DNA from: Physocladia obscura
Lineage: Eukaryota; Chytridiomycota; Chytridiomycetes; Chytridiales; Chytriomycetaceae
Reading direction: 5' to 3'
Assembly (NCBI GenBank): GCA_027596945.1
Contig: JADGJH010000726.1
Span: 1-12,245 of the forward strand
Length of the DNA: 12,245 nucleotides
Part shown: positions 1 through 7,509 of the stretch, one piece after another
Layout: each line of letters starts with the position of its first letter
Position numbering within the stretch: the first letter of the stretch is position 1
Position numbers and translations under genes: made by a program
The notes under the pieces: generated by a model
Databases searched by the model: none
Seen by the model: only the letters and a program-made list of their open reading frames with translations
What the model was told of the DNA's origin: nothing

Positions 1-1
1 T

Positions 2-70
2 ATTTCTTATTATGATACATTTAATCTTAATCTTAATCATCATCATCATCAACATCATCATCATCATCAA

Positions 71-123
<53 letters not shown>

Positions 124-1143
124 ACAGCAACAACAGCAACAACAGCAACAACAACAGTCTCCTGTTTTACAAACTCCGTCTTATCCATATCAATACATCA
201 ATCCATATTCATTTATTCCGCCGCAACTAAACCCAATGTTTTTATTTCCGCCGGCTCCAACGATTTCAGGCCAATACTTTCCGTATCCATGGGTAAATTC
301 TGCCACAATCACCACAAATGGCTTGCAAAACATGAATTATAGTCAAAAACACGACACTCAGGAGAAAAGTCTCAGAAGATGTGATCATTCTTGTGGATGT
401 ATTCCTGCTGAAATTGTTCGTGAGAGGCGAAAACAGCGGGATCGAGTGAGGCAAAAGGAACAACACAAAAAGATGGAAAAGAAGAGGCGAAACGAAAAAA
501 CTCAAGAACCTCCTTCGTTAGCAAGCTCCGTTTCTCATTCTTTGTCCTCTTCTTCAGACTTTATCGAAAAAGACAGAATCAAACAAACTACAAGTTCAAG
601 AAAATTTAATAATCATAGAACTGAAGAAGCTTTATCAACTGGTGCTGATTTTTTGGAAAATACAGTTCCAAATTTGATCAATAATTTTGAATGTGCAAGT
701 GCATCAAGTTAAGTTTGTTACTTTCAGCACCTTATATTATAACTCTACTAATAACTCAATTCAGTAATTGCACAGTATACTCCTGTAACACTTGCTGTTA
801 ACACAATGCTCCAAAATCATCTGTGTAAGTATTTTGTCTTTTTCTTTCTTTTACATTATTCAGTTAACACAAAACAGCAATGATCCAACAATATGTACAA
901 CTTAATGAAAGGCTTCTTAACGAAGAGAAATATTCGCGAATAGACTATACCACACTTCGAGGAACTAAAGAGGTTGTGTTCGTACCTTGACATGATAAAT
1001 TGAGAAATTTAAATGAAAAAAAGGAAATCAAACGAATGCGTAAAGAAATTCTGAGAAAGAAGAAAGAATTTGACCGGGATGTAAAATCAGAAGCAGAGAG
1101 ACACAGAAACGATGACGTGTCAGGGTCTTTGGATTGCGAATAG
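2..1143 (+). CDS. 3' part of an unidentified His/Gln-tract protein gene, four exons
   Basis: The reading frame is open from base 2, so the gene begins upstream. I join 2-707, 765-824, 878-972 and 1024-1143 (326 codons plus TAG). The introns are 57, 53 and 51 nt, begin GTTAAG, GTAAGT and GTTGTG, end in AG, and carry branch-like boxes (TACTAATAAC, TTAAC, TTGAC). All three keep frame: phase 1, phase 1, phase 0. Unspliced, the first exon would stop at TAA 710. Visible in order: 26 His in three blocks split by single Gln, 12 Gln, a Pro/Tyr-rich stretch, a short Cys/His cluster (CDHSCGC), a strongly basic helix (about codons 140-165), a Ser-rich linker, and a helical Lys/Glu-rich C-terminus containing DYTTLRGTKEEIKRMRKE. 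The Cys cluster beside a basic helix could suggest nucleic-acid binding, but I recognise no family. The splice model is inferred; the tracts are seen directly. Confidence 0.6.
38..157 (+). repeat. CAT/CAA/CAG trinucleotide microsatellite inside the coding frame
   Basis: This run is almost pure CAT codons (4, 5 and 17 in three blocks separated by single CAA), followed by 12 CAA/CAG codons. It reads as polyhistidine then polyglutamine in the frame that stays open into the rest of the gene. Such tracts slip readily in replication, so length variation between strains is expected. Confidence 0.95.
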
Positions 1144-1193
1144 ATAAATTTTATTATTATTTTGATAAAACGGGTTAAGCTAGCAGCTGCGAA

Positions 1194-1367
1194 ATGGCAG
1201 TTCACTTTTCGTACAAGGAAATCACGACAATAATCGTTGTCCTTGAGCATCTTTCAGGCAATTTGACTTTGGAAAGTTTTGCGTGGTTCAGCGAAAGCTT
1301 CAAAATGGCTGTTTGTAGACGTTTACTTTCCGGAAAACAAAAAGCCTCAAGGACGTGGGGCGCGTGA
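1194..1367 (+). CDS. Possible small ORF or first exon, 57 aa, unidentified
   Basis: An ATG-to-TGA frame of 57 codons begins 50 bp after the stop of the preceding gene. The peptide (starts MAVHFSYKEITT, centre LEHLSGNLTLESFAWFSESF, end KASRTWGA) has a mixed, folded-protein-like composition with a Trp/Phe-rich helix. It could be a complete micro-protein, the first exon of a gene whose remainder lies downstream, or chance. A longer overlapping frame at 1279-1509 and a minus-strand frame at 1202-1492 compete with it, and neither is convincing. I know no homologue. Confidence 0.3.
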   Translation: MAVHFSYKEITTIIVVLEHLSGNLTLESFAWFSESFKMAVCRRLLSGKQKASRTWGA

Positions 1368-2367
1368 TTGTCAAGATTTTCTCCTAAAATCATTCTCAAT
1401 CTTTTCCTCTTTATTGAACACACAGCACAGGGATGATAAAACGATTCTAGCATATAAAGTAATAAATAATCAAGATGAAGTGTTTTATTCAATCAAAACA
1501 CAGCATTAACAATGATTTTCAACTTCTTGGCCCCAGTGGAAGAGAGTAGTGGCAACAAAAATAATAAATGAAGAAGAGATGAATGAAGTATTGGATGGGG
1601 TTGGGAAAATCACTTGCAAGAATGTTTACTCAATTCTAAATCAATATCTTAAGAAGTGGTCTTGTATGATTCCTTGTAGAATTATCTTGAATCATGAGGA
1701 TCTTCCATACTTCATCGGCCATGTCTCTTACAATTTGCCTTCTCAGAATAGGTGCCAATCCAAATTGGTTTCAGCAAATCAACAGACCCTTCCATCATGT
1801 GATGTGAAAAAAGACATCAAAAGTTCAAAAAAAAAAAAGGAAAGGCAACAAAACATAAAACTCGCCTTTCCTTAATGCATTTTCCAGATGTCAGCTTCAT
1901 CAAAGTGCACCATGATCGCCTTCACATTGAATTTTTTTTTAATTCTCTTGTACCCAGCTTTCATAAGCCGTTAGAATTTAGACATCACAGGCTTAACTTT
2001 CCTATGGATTGAACTTACCCAAGGATTATGACATTATATAAAACTTTATTTTGTTGAGTGGAAATGTCTGTCAGACAGATTTTAAGTTCTGATAAAAATT
2101 TTCATAAATTTAAAACATTTGAGGAATGTAATTTAAATACATTTTTCAAATTTTTCAGGAATTATAAATAAATAACATGTGCATTGGAAATTTCTTTGAA
2201 ATAGTTTATTTCTTTTAAATGTTGTTAATGAATTTTTCAAATTGAGTATGCATTGTGATGCATTTAGCATATTGAAATGGTATTTCCATTGGGGTTAGTA
2301 TTTCTTAAATTTACTACATTGTCATGCATTGCGATGCATTTTTGAACCATAAAATGTTTAAAGATAG
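1368..2367. other. AT-rich stretch without a confident gene; probable old repeat relic
   Basis: About 1 kb holds no recognisable gene. One open frame (1549-1875, +, beginning GTG rather than ATG) encodes a moderately protein-like sequence ending in a Lys-rich tract. On the minus strand around 1880-1945 a short stretch reads NVKAIMVHFDEADIWKMH before a stop, which also looks coding-like. Scraps on both strands, homopolymer runs and repeated ATGCAT motifs fit a decayed mobile element, but I could not assign a family or find its ends. Confidence 0.35.
1837..1873. repeat. Perfect 10-bp inverted repeat (hairpin), 17-nt loop
   Basis: AAGGAAAGGC at 1837-1846 is the exact reverse complement of GCCTTTCCTT at 1864-1873. 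It lies at the end of the doubtful 1549-1875 frame, directly after a run of A. It could be a transposon end or a chance fold; there is no sign that it is a terminator. Confidence 0.6.
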
Positions 2368-2377
2368 CATTGTCATG
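2248..2377. repeat. ATGCAT-rich dispersed repeats
   Basis: The 18-mer ATGCATTGYGATGCATTT occurs at 2248-2265 (Y=T) and 2324-2341 (Y=C). Each copy contains two palindromic ATGCAT boxes four bases apart. In addition CATTGTCATG is repeated directly at 2317-2326 and 2368-2377. The cluster is not explained by any gene and may be part of a decayed repeat, or a palindromic site array upstream of the ProRS gene. Confidence 0.6.
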
Positions 2378-2613
2378 TATTAACCCAGTTTCCTGATAAG
2401 GATCCTGATTTCCGATTGATTGAATTGCTGGCACAGCATGTGTTTATTCGCGACGAGTTGTCGAAGGGGTATTATGATCCACCTTTGACCACGACTTGCT
2501 TTTGAGTTTTGCTGGAGATTTTTCAGAGACAACTTATGTTGGAAGCTGGAAGTAGGAAGAAGTCATGCGGTGAAGAATTCTTCCGCGAAAATTGTTTGCC
2601 GTTGAGAGAATAG
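2368..2613 (+). pseudogene. Coding-looking fragment with one in-frame TGA, unidentified
   Basis: One frame is open from 2368 to TGA 2503-2505 and continues in the same frame to TAG 2611-2613. Both halves look coding: the first contains DPDFRLIELLAQHVFIRDEL and KGYYDPPLTTTCF, the second VLLEIFQRQLMLEAG and GEEFFRENCLPLRE. TTAACCCAG just before 2389 would serve as a branch point plus acceptor, so this may be the last exon of a gene whose earlier exons are lost or lie farther upstream. The TGA falls where Trp would be natural. No intron I tested removes it while keeping frame and the coding-like text. A nonsense-mutated relic is the simplest reading. The fragment ends 41 bp before the ProRS ATG. 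Confidence 0.4.
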
Positions 2614-2645
2614 TGAAAACAGGAAAACAGTTTTTATTTATTCAT

Positions 2646-2711
2646 ATGATATGAATGAAAATCGTGTGGGCAAGTTTCGCGTTGAGTTCAGTTTGTCGGG
2701 TTACTTTTTGT
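2646..2711 (+). promoter_or_regulatory. Clustered AUGs at the ProRS start, including a two-codon uORF
   Basis: ATG ATA TGA (2646-2654) is a minimal Met-Ile-stop uORF. Its stop overlaps a second out-of-frame ATG at 2651, which opens a longer overlapping frame. The main-frame ATG is at 2655, with T at -3 (a weak context). The next in-frame ATG is 2712 and a third is 2865. Such a layout would favour leaky scanning to later starts, if the transcript begins upstream of 2646. That is inference from sequence only. Confidence 0.35.
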
Positions 2712-5293
2712 ATGAAAAACTTGATTGTGATTCGACAATTTGCACAGCAACTTTCGCTCCGACCAATCTCGCATTATTGCATTATTCCGAGTATCAAAAC
2801 AACCGCACGAGCTAGCTTCTCAACAGCACAAATCATTCGCAGCAGTCACGCAAACTCATCGCCAATGAAGTGGAACGGATACCGTTGGGAAAAGGACGAA
2901 TACGACGAAAAAGAAAACCAAAAAAACACTTCAATTGGTAACCCATCAAATAGTAGCACAACCAACAACTCATCAGCAATGATCACAACGAAAGAAGCTC
3001 TGCGCGCAGCAGCAATTGGATCATCGGTGCAGAAGCACGGTCCAACGAACTCGCTAGCTGAGTGGGCGTTAGCCGTAACGAATGCCATTGCAACCAAAAC
3101 TCTTGTCTTAAAGCCAAAAGGCCTCCAATCTGTCGATGCCATTATCGCGCTTGCCCGCGCAGATGCCGCTTTCCAGACAAATCAACTTGCAAAGTTGCTT
3201 GGCGCGAAAGAGGCAAGAGCCGCACAGGATGACTTTATCTCTCAATCTTTGAAAGTAGATCGTGTTGATGGTAATGTTGTATTCTTTTCTTTTTTTTTTC
3301 TTTGTTCTGACGAACCTCTTAATTCAGCATCCCCTTTCTCTCTGGCAAACTTTCCTTCTTCTTCCGATAAATCAACAATCCTTTTCGCAATTGACAAGAC
3401 CCTTGCTTCCGAATCGGCACTTGCGTTCCGAAACTTTGATGCTCAAGAAAGCTTAATTGTTCCTGGTTCAACCGTCGTTCAGTTTGTCGAATCGCTTGGA
3501 TTTAAGGTTACCGAATTTGATACTGCCGCTATTGGTGTTACCCCAGTTACAGCTCCTCCAAAGCAAACCGTAAAACCAGGAAAAGCTGCCAAAGTTGCGA
3601 AAGAAGCCATGCCTGTAACCGCTGCTGATGAATCTGCCATCAAGATTGGTATCGACGTCAAAAAGAATGAAGATTTTCCCTCCTGGTATACACAAGTATT
3701 GATTAAGACTGAAATGATGGACTATTATGACGTGTCCGGTTGTTACATTCTGCGTCCATGGTCATTCAAAATTTGGGCGGAAATTAAAAGTTTGTAATTA
3801 CTCTCTCAAACTTGCTTCGTCAATTTAACATATTTTTTGTTTTTTTCGTTCAGAATTTTTTACTGCCGAAATCGAAGAGCTTGGAATCGAAGAATGTTAC
3901 TTCCCAATGTTTGTCAGTGCCAAAGCATTGAATAAGGAAAAGGATCATGTTGAAGGATTTGCCCCTGAAGTAGCGTGGGTGACAAAAGCTGGTCAAAGTG
4001 ATCTTGCAGAACCAATCGCCGTTCGTCCAACATCTGAAACAATTATGTACCCTGCCTACGCGAAATGGGTTCAATCTCATCGCGATCTCCCAATTCGTTT
4101 AAATCAATGGTGCAACGTTGTTAGATGGGAGTTCAAGAATCCACAGCCATTCCTGAGAACCCGCGAATTTCTATGGCAAGAAGGCCACACGGCGTTCGCA
4201 ACAAAAGCCGAATCCGATCGTGAAGTACTTGATATCCTTGACCTCTACCGCAGAGTCTACGAGGAGGTCCTTGCTGTTCCTGTCGTTCCTGGAAAGAAGA
4301 GCGAAAACGAAAAGTTTGCTGGTGGACTGTATACAACGACTGTTGAAGGTTTTATTCCCACTACAGGTCGTGCAATTCAAGGTGCCACAAGCCATTCACT
4401 CGGACAGAACTTTGCAAAAATGTTTGAGATAACAATCGAGGATCCTGAGCAAAAAGGCGCAAAAAGTTTTGTGTGGCAAAACAGTTGGGGTCTCACCACT
4501 AGAACTATCGGTGTTATGGTTATGGTTCACGGTGATGACAAAGGACTGGTTCTTCCACCAAAAATTGCGAATATCCAGGTGATTGTTGTCCCAGTTGGAA
4601 TTACCGCCAAAACAACTGCCGAAGAACGCGCAAAGATTTATGAATATGTTGACGAAGTTGTGAAACTATGCAAGCCTGTTGGAGTTAGAGCAAAGGCAGA
4701 TCTTCGAGACGTGTATACTCCTGGGTATAAATTTAATCATTGGGAAATGAGGGTTTGTGTTTTTGTTTGTTGTTGCTATTTTTATTTATAAAATTTTGAT
4801 ATTATAGGGAGTTCCAATTCGTCTCGAAGTCGGCCCCAAAGATATTGCCAAAAATGAGGTGCGCTGTGTCGTACGTCACGACGGATCGTCTTCGCAACTC
4901 GCATTTATCAACCTTGCCAAAACGCTTCCCGAGAAGCTCACGAAAATTCAAGCTGATATGTTTGAAAAGGCAAAAGCAGAACGCGACGCGCATGTGATCC
5001 GTCTCGAAAAGTTTGAAAACGGGTTTGTCCAGACTTTGGATTCCAAGAACTTAATTTTGGCTCCTTGGTGCGAACGTGTTGCGTGCGAAAAAGAAGTTAA
5101 GGACCGAAGTACCAGAATGTAAGCCTGTTTAGCGGTTGCTTTTTCTAAAAATATTATATTGACTATTTATTTATAAAGAGCTTTGGCCGGTGAAACAGCT
5201 GATGAAAAGGCGCCATCTATGGGCGCCAAGACTCTTTGTATTCCATTCAAGCAGCCAACGGAAAATCCAGTTGTTCCTGGTGTAACTAATTGT
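2655..5293 (+). CDS. Prolyl-tRNA synthetase, eukaryotic type, with YbaK-like editing domain; 3' end not found
   Basis: It charges tRNA-Pro with proline. Exons: 2655-3270, 3328-3789, 3854-4752, 4808-5118, 5179 to about 5293. Introns of 57, 64, 55 and 60 nt restore frame (phases 1, 1, 0, 2). About 801 residues are visible. Residues 1-70 are basic, Ser-rich and poor in acids, like a mitochondrial presequence. In-frame Met1, Met20 (2712) and Met71 (2865) could yield mitochondrial and cytosolic forms. Residues about 110-275 resemble the YbaK/ProX tRNA-editing fold ([35 protein letters not shown]). The class II core begins at [13 protein letters not shown]; motif 2 is [11 protein letters not shown] (about 461-471) and motif 3 is [10 protein letters not shown] with [11 protein letters not shown] (about 570-592). 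An anticodon-binding domain follows ([17 protein letters not shown]), then the eukaryotic C-terminal domain with [12 protein letters not shown]. The usual extreme end (Cys motif and LFGRSY) is absent; the frame runs into poly-T after [10 protein letters not shown]. Confidence 0.93.
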
Positions 5294-5412
5294 TTTTTTT
5301 TTGTTCTTTTTTGTGTCATTTTTTTTTTTTTGGTTTTTTCTTTTTTAATTTTTTTTTTCGTTTGTTGTTTTTTTTTTTCCCCTTCTTTTTCGTCTGTTGT
5401 TTTTTTTTTTTA
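5291..5412 (+). repeat. Polypyrimidine (T-rich) low-complexity tract
   Basis: About 120 bases are almost entirely T with scattered G and C, and A is nearly absent from this strand. It starts inside the ProRS coding frame just after the codon expected for a C-terminal Cys. Read through, it would give a Phe/Val-rich nonsense tail to TGA 5423. It may be an over-long pyrimidine tract in a terminal intron, an expanded simple repeat that displaced the last exon, or a sequencing or assembly fault. Confidence 0.85.
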
Positions 5413-5660
5413 TGAAGAAAGGTGAAAGTGTTGCTTTATTTCTTCTTTTTTTTTTCTATCTTATTACGTGGTGTTTCTGCGGTTCACAACAAAATTCGCC
5501 TTTCAGAAGACCCTGCTTTTCTTGAAGTACAAATTAACAGCACTGCATTTAAACTTCGTCGAACTTGCATTTCTTAGAATCTCTGTCTTATTTTATTTAA
5601 TTTCTAATTTTTAGACACATCTCAAATAACCGAGAGTGCAAACTTGAAGCAGATGGCATC
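5413..5660 (+). other. No confident gene; short open frame 5416-5577 and T-rich DNA
   Basis: A frame without ATG is open from 5416 to TAG 5575-5577 and includes RGVSAVHNKIRLSEDPAF and LEVQINSTAFKLRR, which look coding-like. It does not match the expected ProRS C-terminus. A competing frame contains CFCGSQQNSPFRRPC, faintly like a Cys-containing ProRS tail, but it lacks the conserved FGRSY. The rest is AT-rich. I cannot assign either frame. Confidence 0.3.
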
Positions 5661-5789
5661 CAGATGGCAACAGCTGCAAAACTGGAATCAAATGAGAAAA
5701 AAAAAGATGAAACACCACTGAAATGTGGGGACAACTTTCCATTTCAATATACGTTGATCAGCTTCAACTTATTGAGGGTTTTCTTTCAT

Positions 5790-6010
5790 AGTAGAGGGAT
5801 TTTGCAAAAAGGAATTCCTTGTGAGAATTTACTGTGGGACCATATGAAATTCCTTGAAACAAAATTTGACAAAACAAATACCTAATGCTGAAATGAAGAA
5901 GTAATTAATAAAGATTTCTGATAAGGATTTTGTTTCATTAAGAGGAATTCTAAGAACTTCGTGTGGTCTCTTGGTGAATTCTCACTAGGAATTCCTTTTT
6001 GCAAAATCGC
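5790..6010. repeat. Long imperfect inverted repeat, arms about 80 bp
   Basis: The arm at about 5795-5875 matches the reverse complement of about 5926-6010. GATTTTGCAAAAAGGAATTC is shared exactly; after that there are scattered substitutions, and an indel of roughly 14-16 bases near the inner end. About 50 nt separate the arms. Both arms read, on opposite strands, as a similar peptide: ILQKGIPCEN..WDHMKFLE on plus and ILQKGIPSEN..RDHTKFLE on minus. Surrounding frames (5664-5885 + and 5882-6190 -) are otherwise unrecognised. It looks like two head-to-head copies of a fragment of a dispersed repeat. Confidence 0.75.
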
Positions 6011-6365
6011 TCCAGTAGTGTCTGAACAAAAGACAAAACCTTTGTTAAAAATTTTGAGAGTCAGACACGACTCAGACCAGAAACAACAGAAAGAAGGCTG
6101 TAAAATTTTCAAAGATAAAGAACTGTACAGAAATTTATTTTCTGCTACCAAAAGAACAGATAAAACAAAGTTCAAAGAACAAAGAAACAATTTTTCAAAA
6201 AAAAAAATGAAACAATGGGAATAACCAAATAAAGAAGATCGTATAAGTAAGAAAAAGTAAAAAAAGAAAAATAAACAATGACTGAGATGAAACTGAGTAT
6301 CTTACCTTTCTTGTTAGACCAATTTGTTTGGAAGGGCATTCAAGGTATATGGAGGCATGAGATTG
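6011..6365. other. AT-rich stretch with no supported gene
   Basis: A-rich sequence on the plus strand with homopolymers (a run of A near 6200). The open frames on both strands have biased Lys/Asn/Phe composition and no recognisable motif. It is probably decayed repeat DNA continuous with the inverted repeat to its left. Confidence 0.4.
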
Positions 6366-6508
6366 GTGAGTGAATCAGGTGGTGTGTGTGTGAATATGTT
6401 TTCAGAACCAGCTTATTATAATAAAAGAAGAATTAAACCAAACCTGCGCAGAGGCACAAGATCAATGAGTGAATCTGGTTGTGTGCTTGTGAATATGTTT
6501 CTCAGAAC
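6366..6508 (+). repeat. Two direct copies of a 43-44 bp unit, about 99 bp apart
   Basis: Copies at 6366-6408 and 6465-6508 share the pattern RTGAGTGAATC, a GT-rich middle and TGTGAATATGTTT..CAGAAC. In one plus frame both read as a similar peptide (VSESGGVCVNMF and MSESGCVLVNMF). They may be a degenerate tandem repeat with a period of about 100 bp, or duplicated promoter or leader DNA ahead of the relic ORF that starts at 6518. Confidence 0.75.
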
Positions 6509-6517
6509 AAGAAAAAC

Positions 6518-7314
6518 ATGGACCCTGATTGCAACCCAAATTCCTCACCAAATCACTCCTCCACAAAACTTCTCTCTTTCCTCTTTTCTCTTAGTCAAAT
6601 CCAACAGCACTGTCTAAGTCTTCACACAAGGATGAACTCATTAAACAAGTCTCTGGATTCTGAAATATCCACAATTATTATGAAAATAATCTAAATAACA
6701 AGAAACCAGACTTACTTGAGAAAGTAGACCCTACAAAAGATATTAATTATCATGGCAATAAGCTAAAAAAATTACAAAAGACACTTTTTGAACTATTAAA
6801 AAAAAAAGTCTGGGGCAGAATGTGAAAAAATTTATCTGTATGTTCTAAAATACATAAGACAGATCAAAACAAACATTATTGTTGAAGAAGATCTCCAAAA
6901 GCTTGCCAGAATTGAAGGTCCAAGATTTATTCATGATTTTATTTTGGCTGCCAAAGAAGAAAAGTCTAGATTAGAACAAAGAAATATGCAAGAATTAATT
7001 GCCTTCACAGATAAGCAGAAAGCAATAATTGAATCAAATAAGAAATTAGAATTTATGTTGAAAAGTGAATCAAAAGTGGTAGCCCTGCTTAAGAGTCACC
7101 TAGACAAAAATCTTATTCACAATTTCTCAATATATCTCCCAATTTTTCTGAAAGGTTTAATATTGTTGGTTTAATAACAACAGATGTTCTAAATTATCCA
7201 ACAGTTTTTGTTCCAAAATTGCTAAAAAATTTTCCAACACTTGGAGCATTACACCTGCCCAATGGTCAGCAATGTTGCTTTTTTTGGCAGGCTTCAAAAT
7301 TTTTCAATGAATAA
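6518..7314 (+). pseudogene. Frameshifted relic of a helical, charged protein, truncated by a transposon
   Basis: Successive plus-strand frames carry protein-like text that connects only through frameshifts. From ATG 6518 (MDPDCNPNSSPNHSSTKL, frame 2) it moves to frame 1 near 6590 (NPTALSKSSHKDELIKQ), has an in-frame TGA at 6661, continues to KLKKLQKTLFELLKKK, and breaks at a run of ten A (6798-6807). It goes on in frame 2 (IVEEDLQKLARIEGPRFIHD, then Glu/Lys-rich, probably coiled coil), then returns to frame 1 between 7100 and 7150 (GLITTDVLNYPTVFVPKLLK) until TAA 7312-7314. That terminal TAA is made of the TA target duplication plus the first base of the inserted transposon, so the true end was lost. 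I recognise no family. It could be an accessory ORF of an older mobile element or a dead host gene. Confidence 0.55.
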
Positions 7315-7320
7315 CCTTTC

Positions 7321-7346
7321 TTTTCTAACCAAAAAATTTCTCAAAC
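7321..7346 (+). repeat. Left terminal inverted repeat
   Basis: TTTTCTAACCAAAAAA followed by TTTCTCAAAC matches the reverse complement of the right end, apart from one A fewer in the homopolymer. Outside it, ACCTTTC separates the repeat from the TA at 7312-7313. Confidence 0.85.
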
Positions 7347-7509
7347 AACCAACACCAAAATAACATCAATGCTATGGTACCAATGAACAAGTAACACAAT
7401 AGCACCCAAAATCAAGAAACAAAGAGCTTTTTATTCAATGAAAGATATCACAAAAGATTAAAAAAAATAAGAGAAATACCATCTGCAATATCATCAAACT
7501 TGAAGTAAA

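Noticed and set aside
38..157. CRISPR-like or satellite array
   Set aside because: The unit is three bases long with no spacers, and it is in a coding frame; it is a microsatellite.
12..230. Poly-isoleucine ORF on the plus strand
   Set aside because: It is a shifted reading of the CAT array. The His/Gln frame is open from base 2 through the whole exon and continues into normal protein sequence.
973..1023. TGA at 988-990 as a recoded codon linking two coding halves
   Set aside because: A 51-nt GT..AG intron with a TTGAC branch box removes the TGA and keeps phase 0, so recoding is not needed.
1279..1509. 76-codon plus-strand ORF as a gene
   Set aside because: Its second half is AT-rich with no motif, and it overlaps the better-looking 1194-1367 frame; support is insufficient.
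3262..3456. Plus-strand ORF in another frame within ProRS, starting in its first intron
   Set aside because: It begins in the intron and overlaps conserved YbaK-domain coding sequence in a different frame; it is a shadow.
5416..5577. Terminal exon of ProRS
   Set aside because: None of its frames contains the conserved FGRSY end or the expected Cys spacing, and no acceptor joins it in a convincing way.
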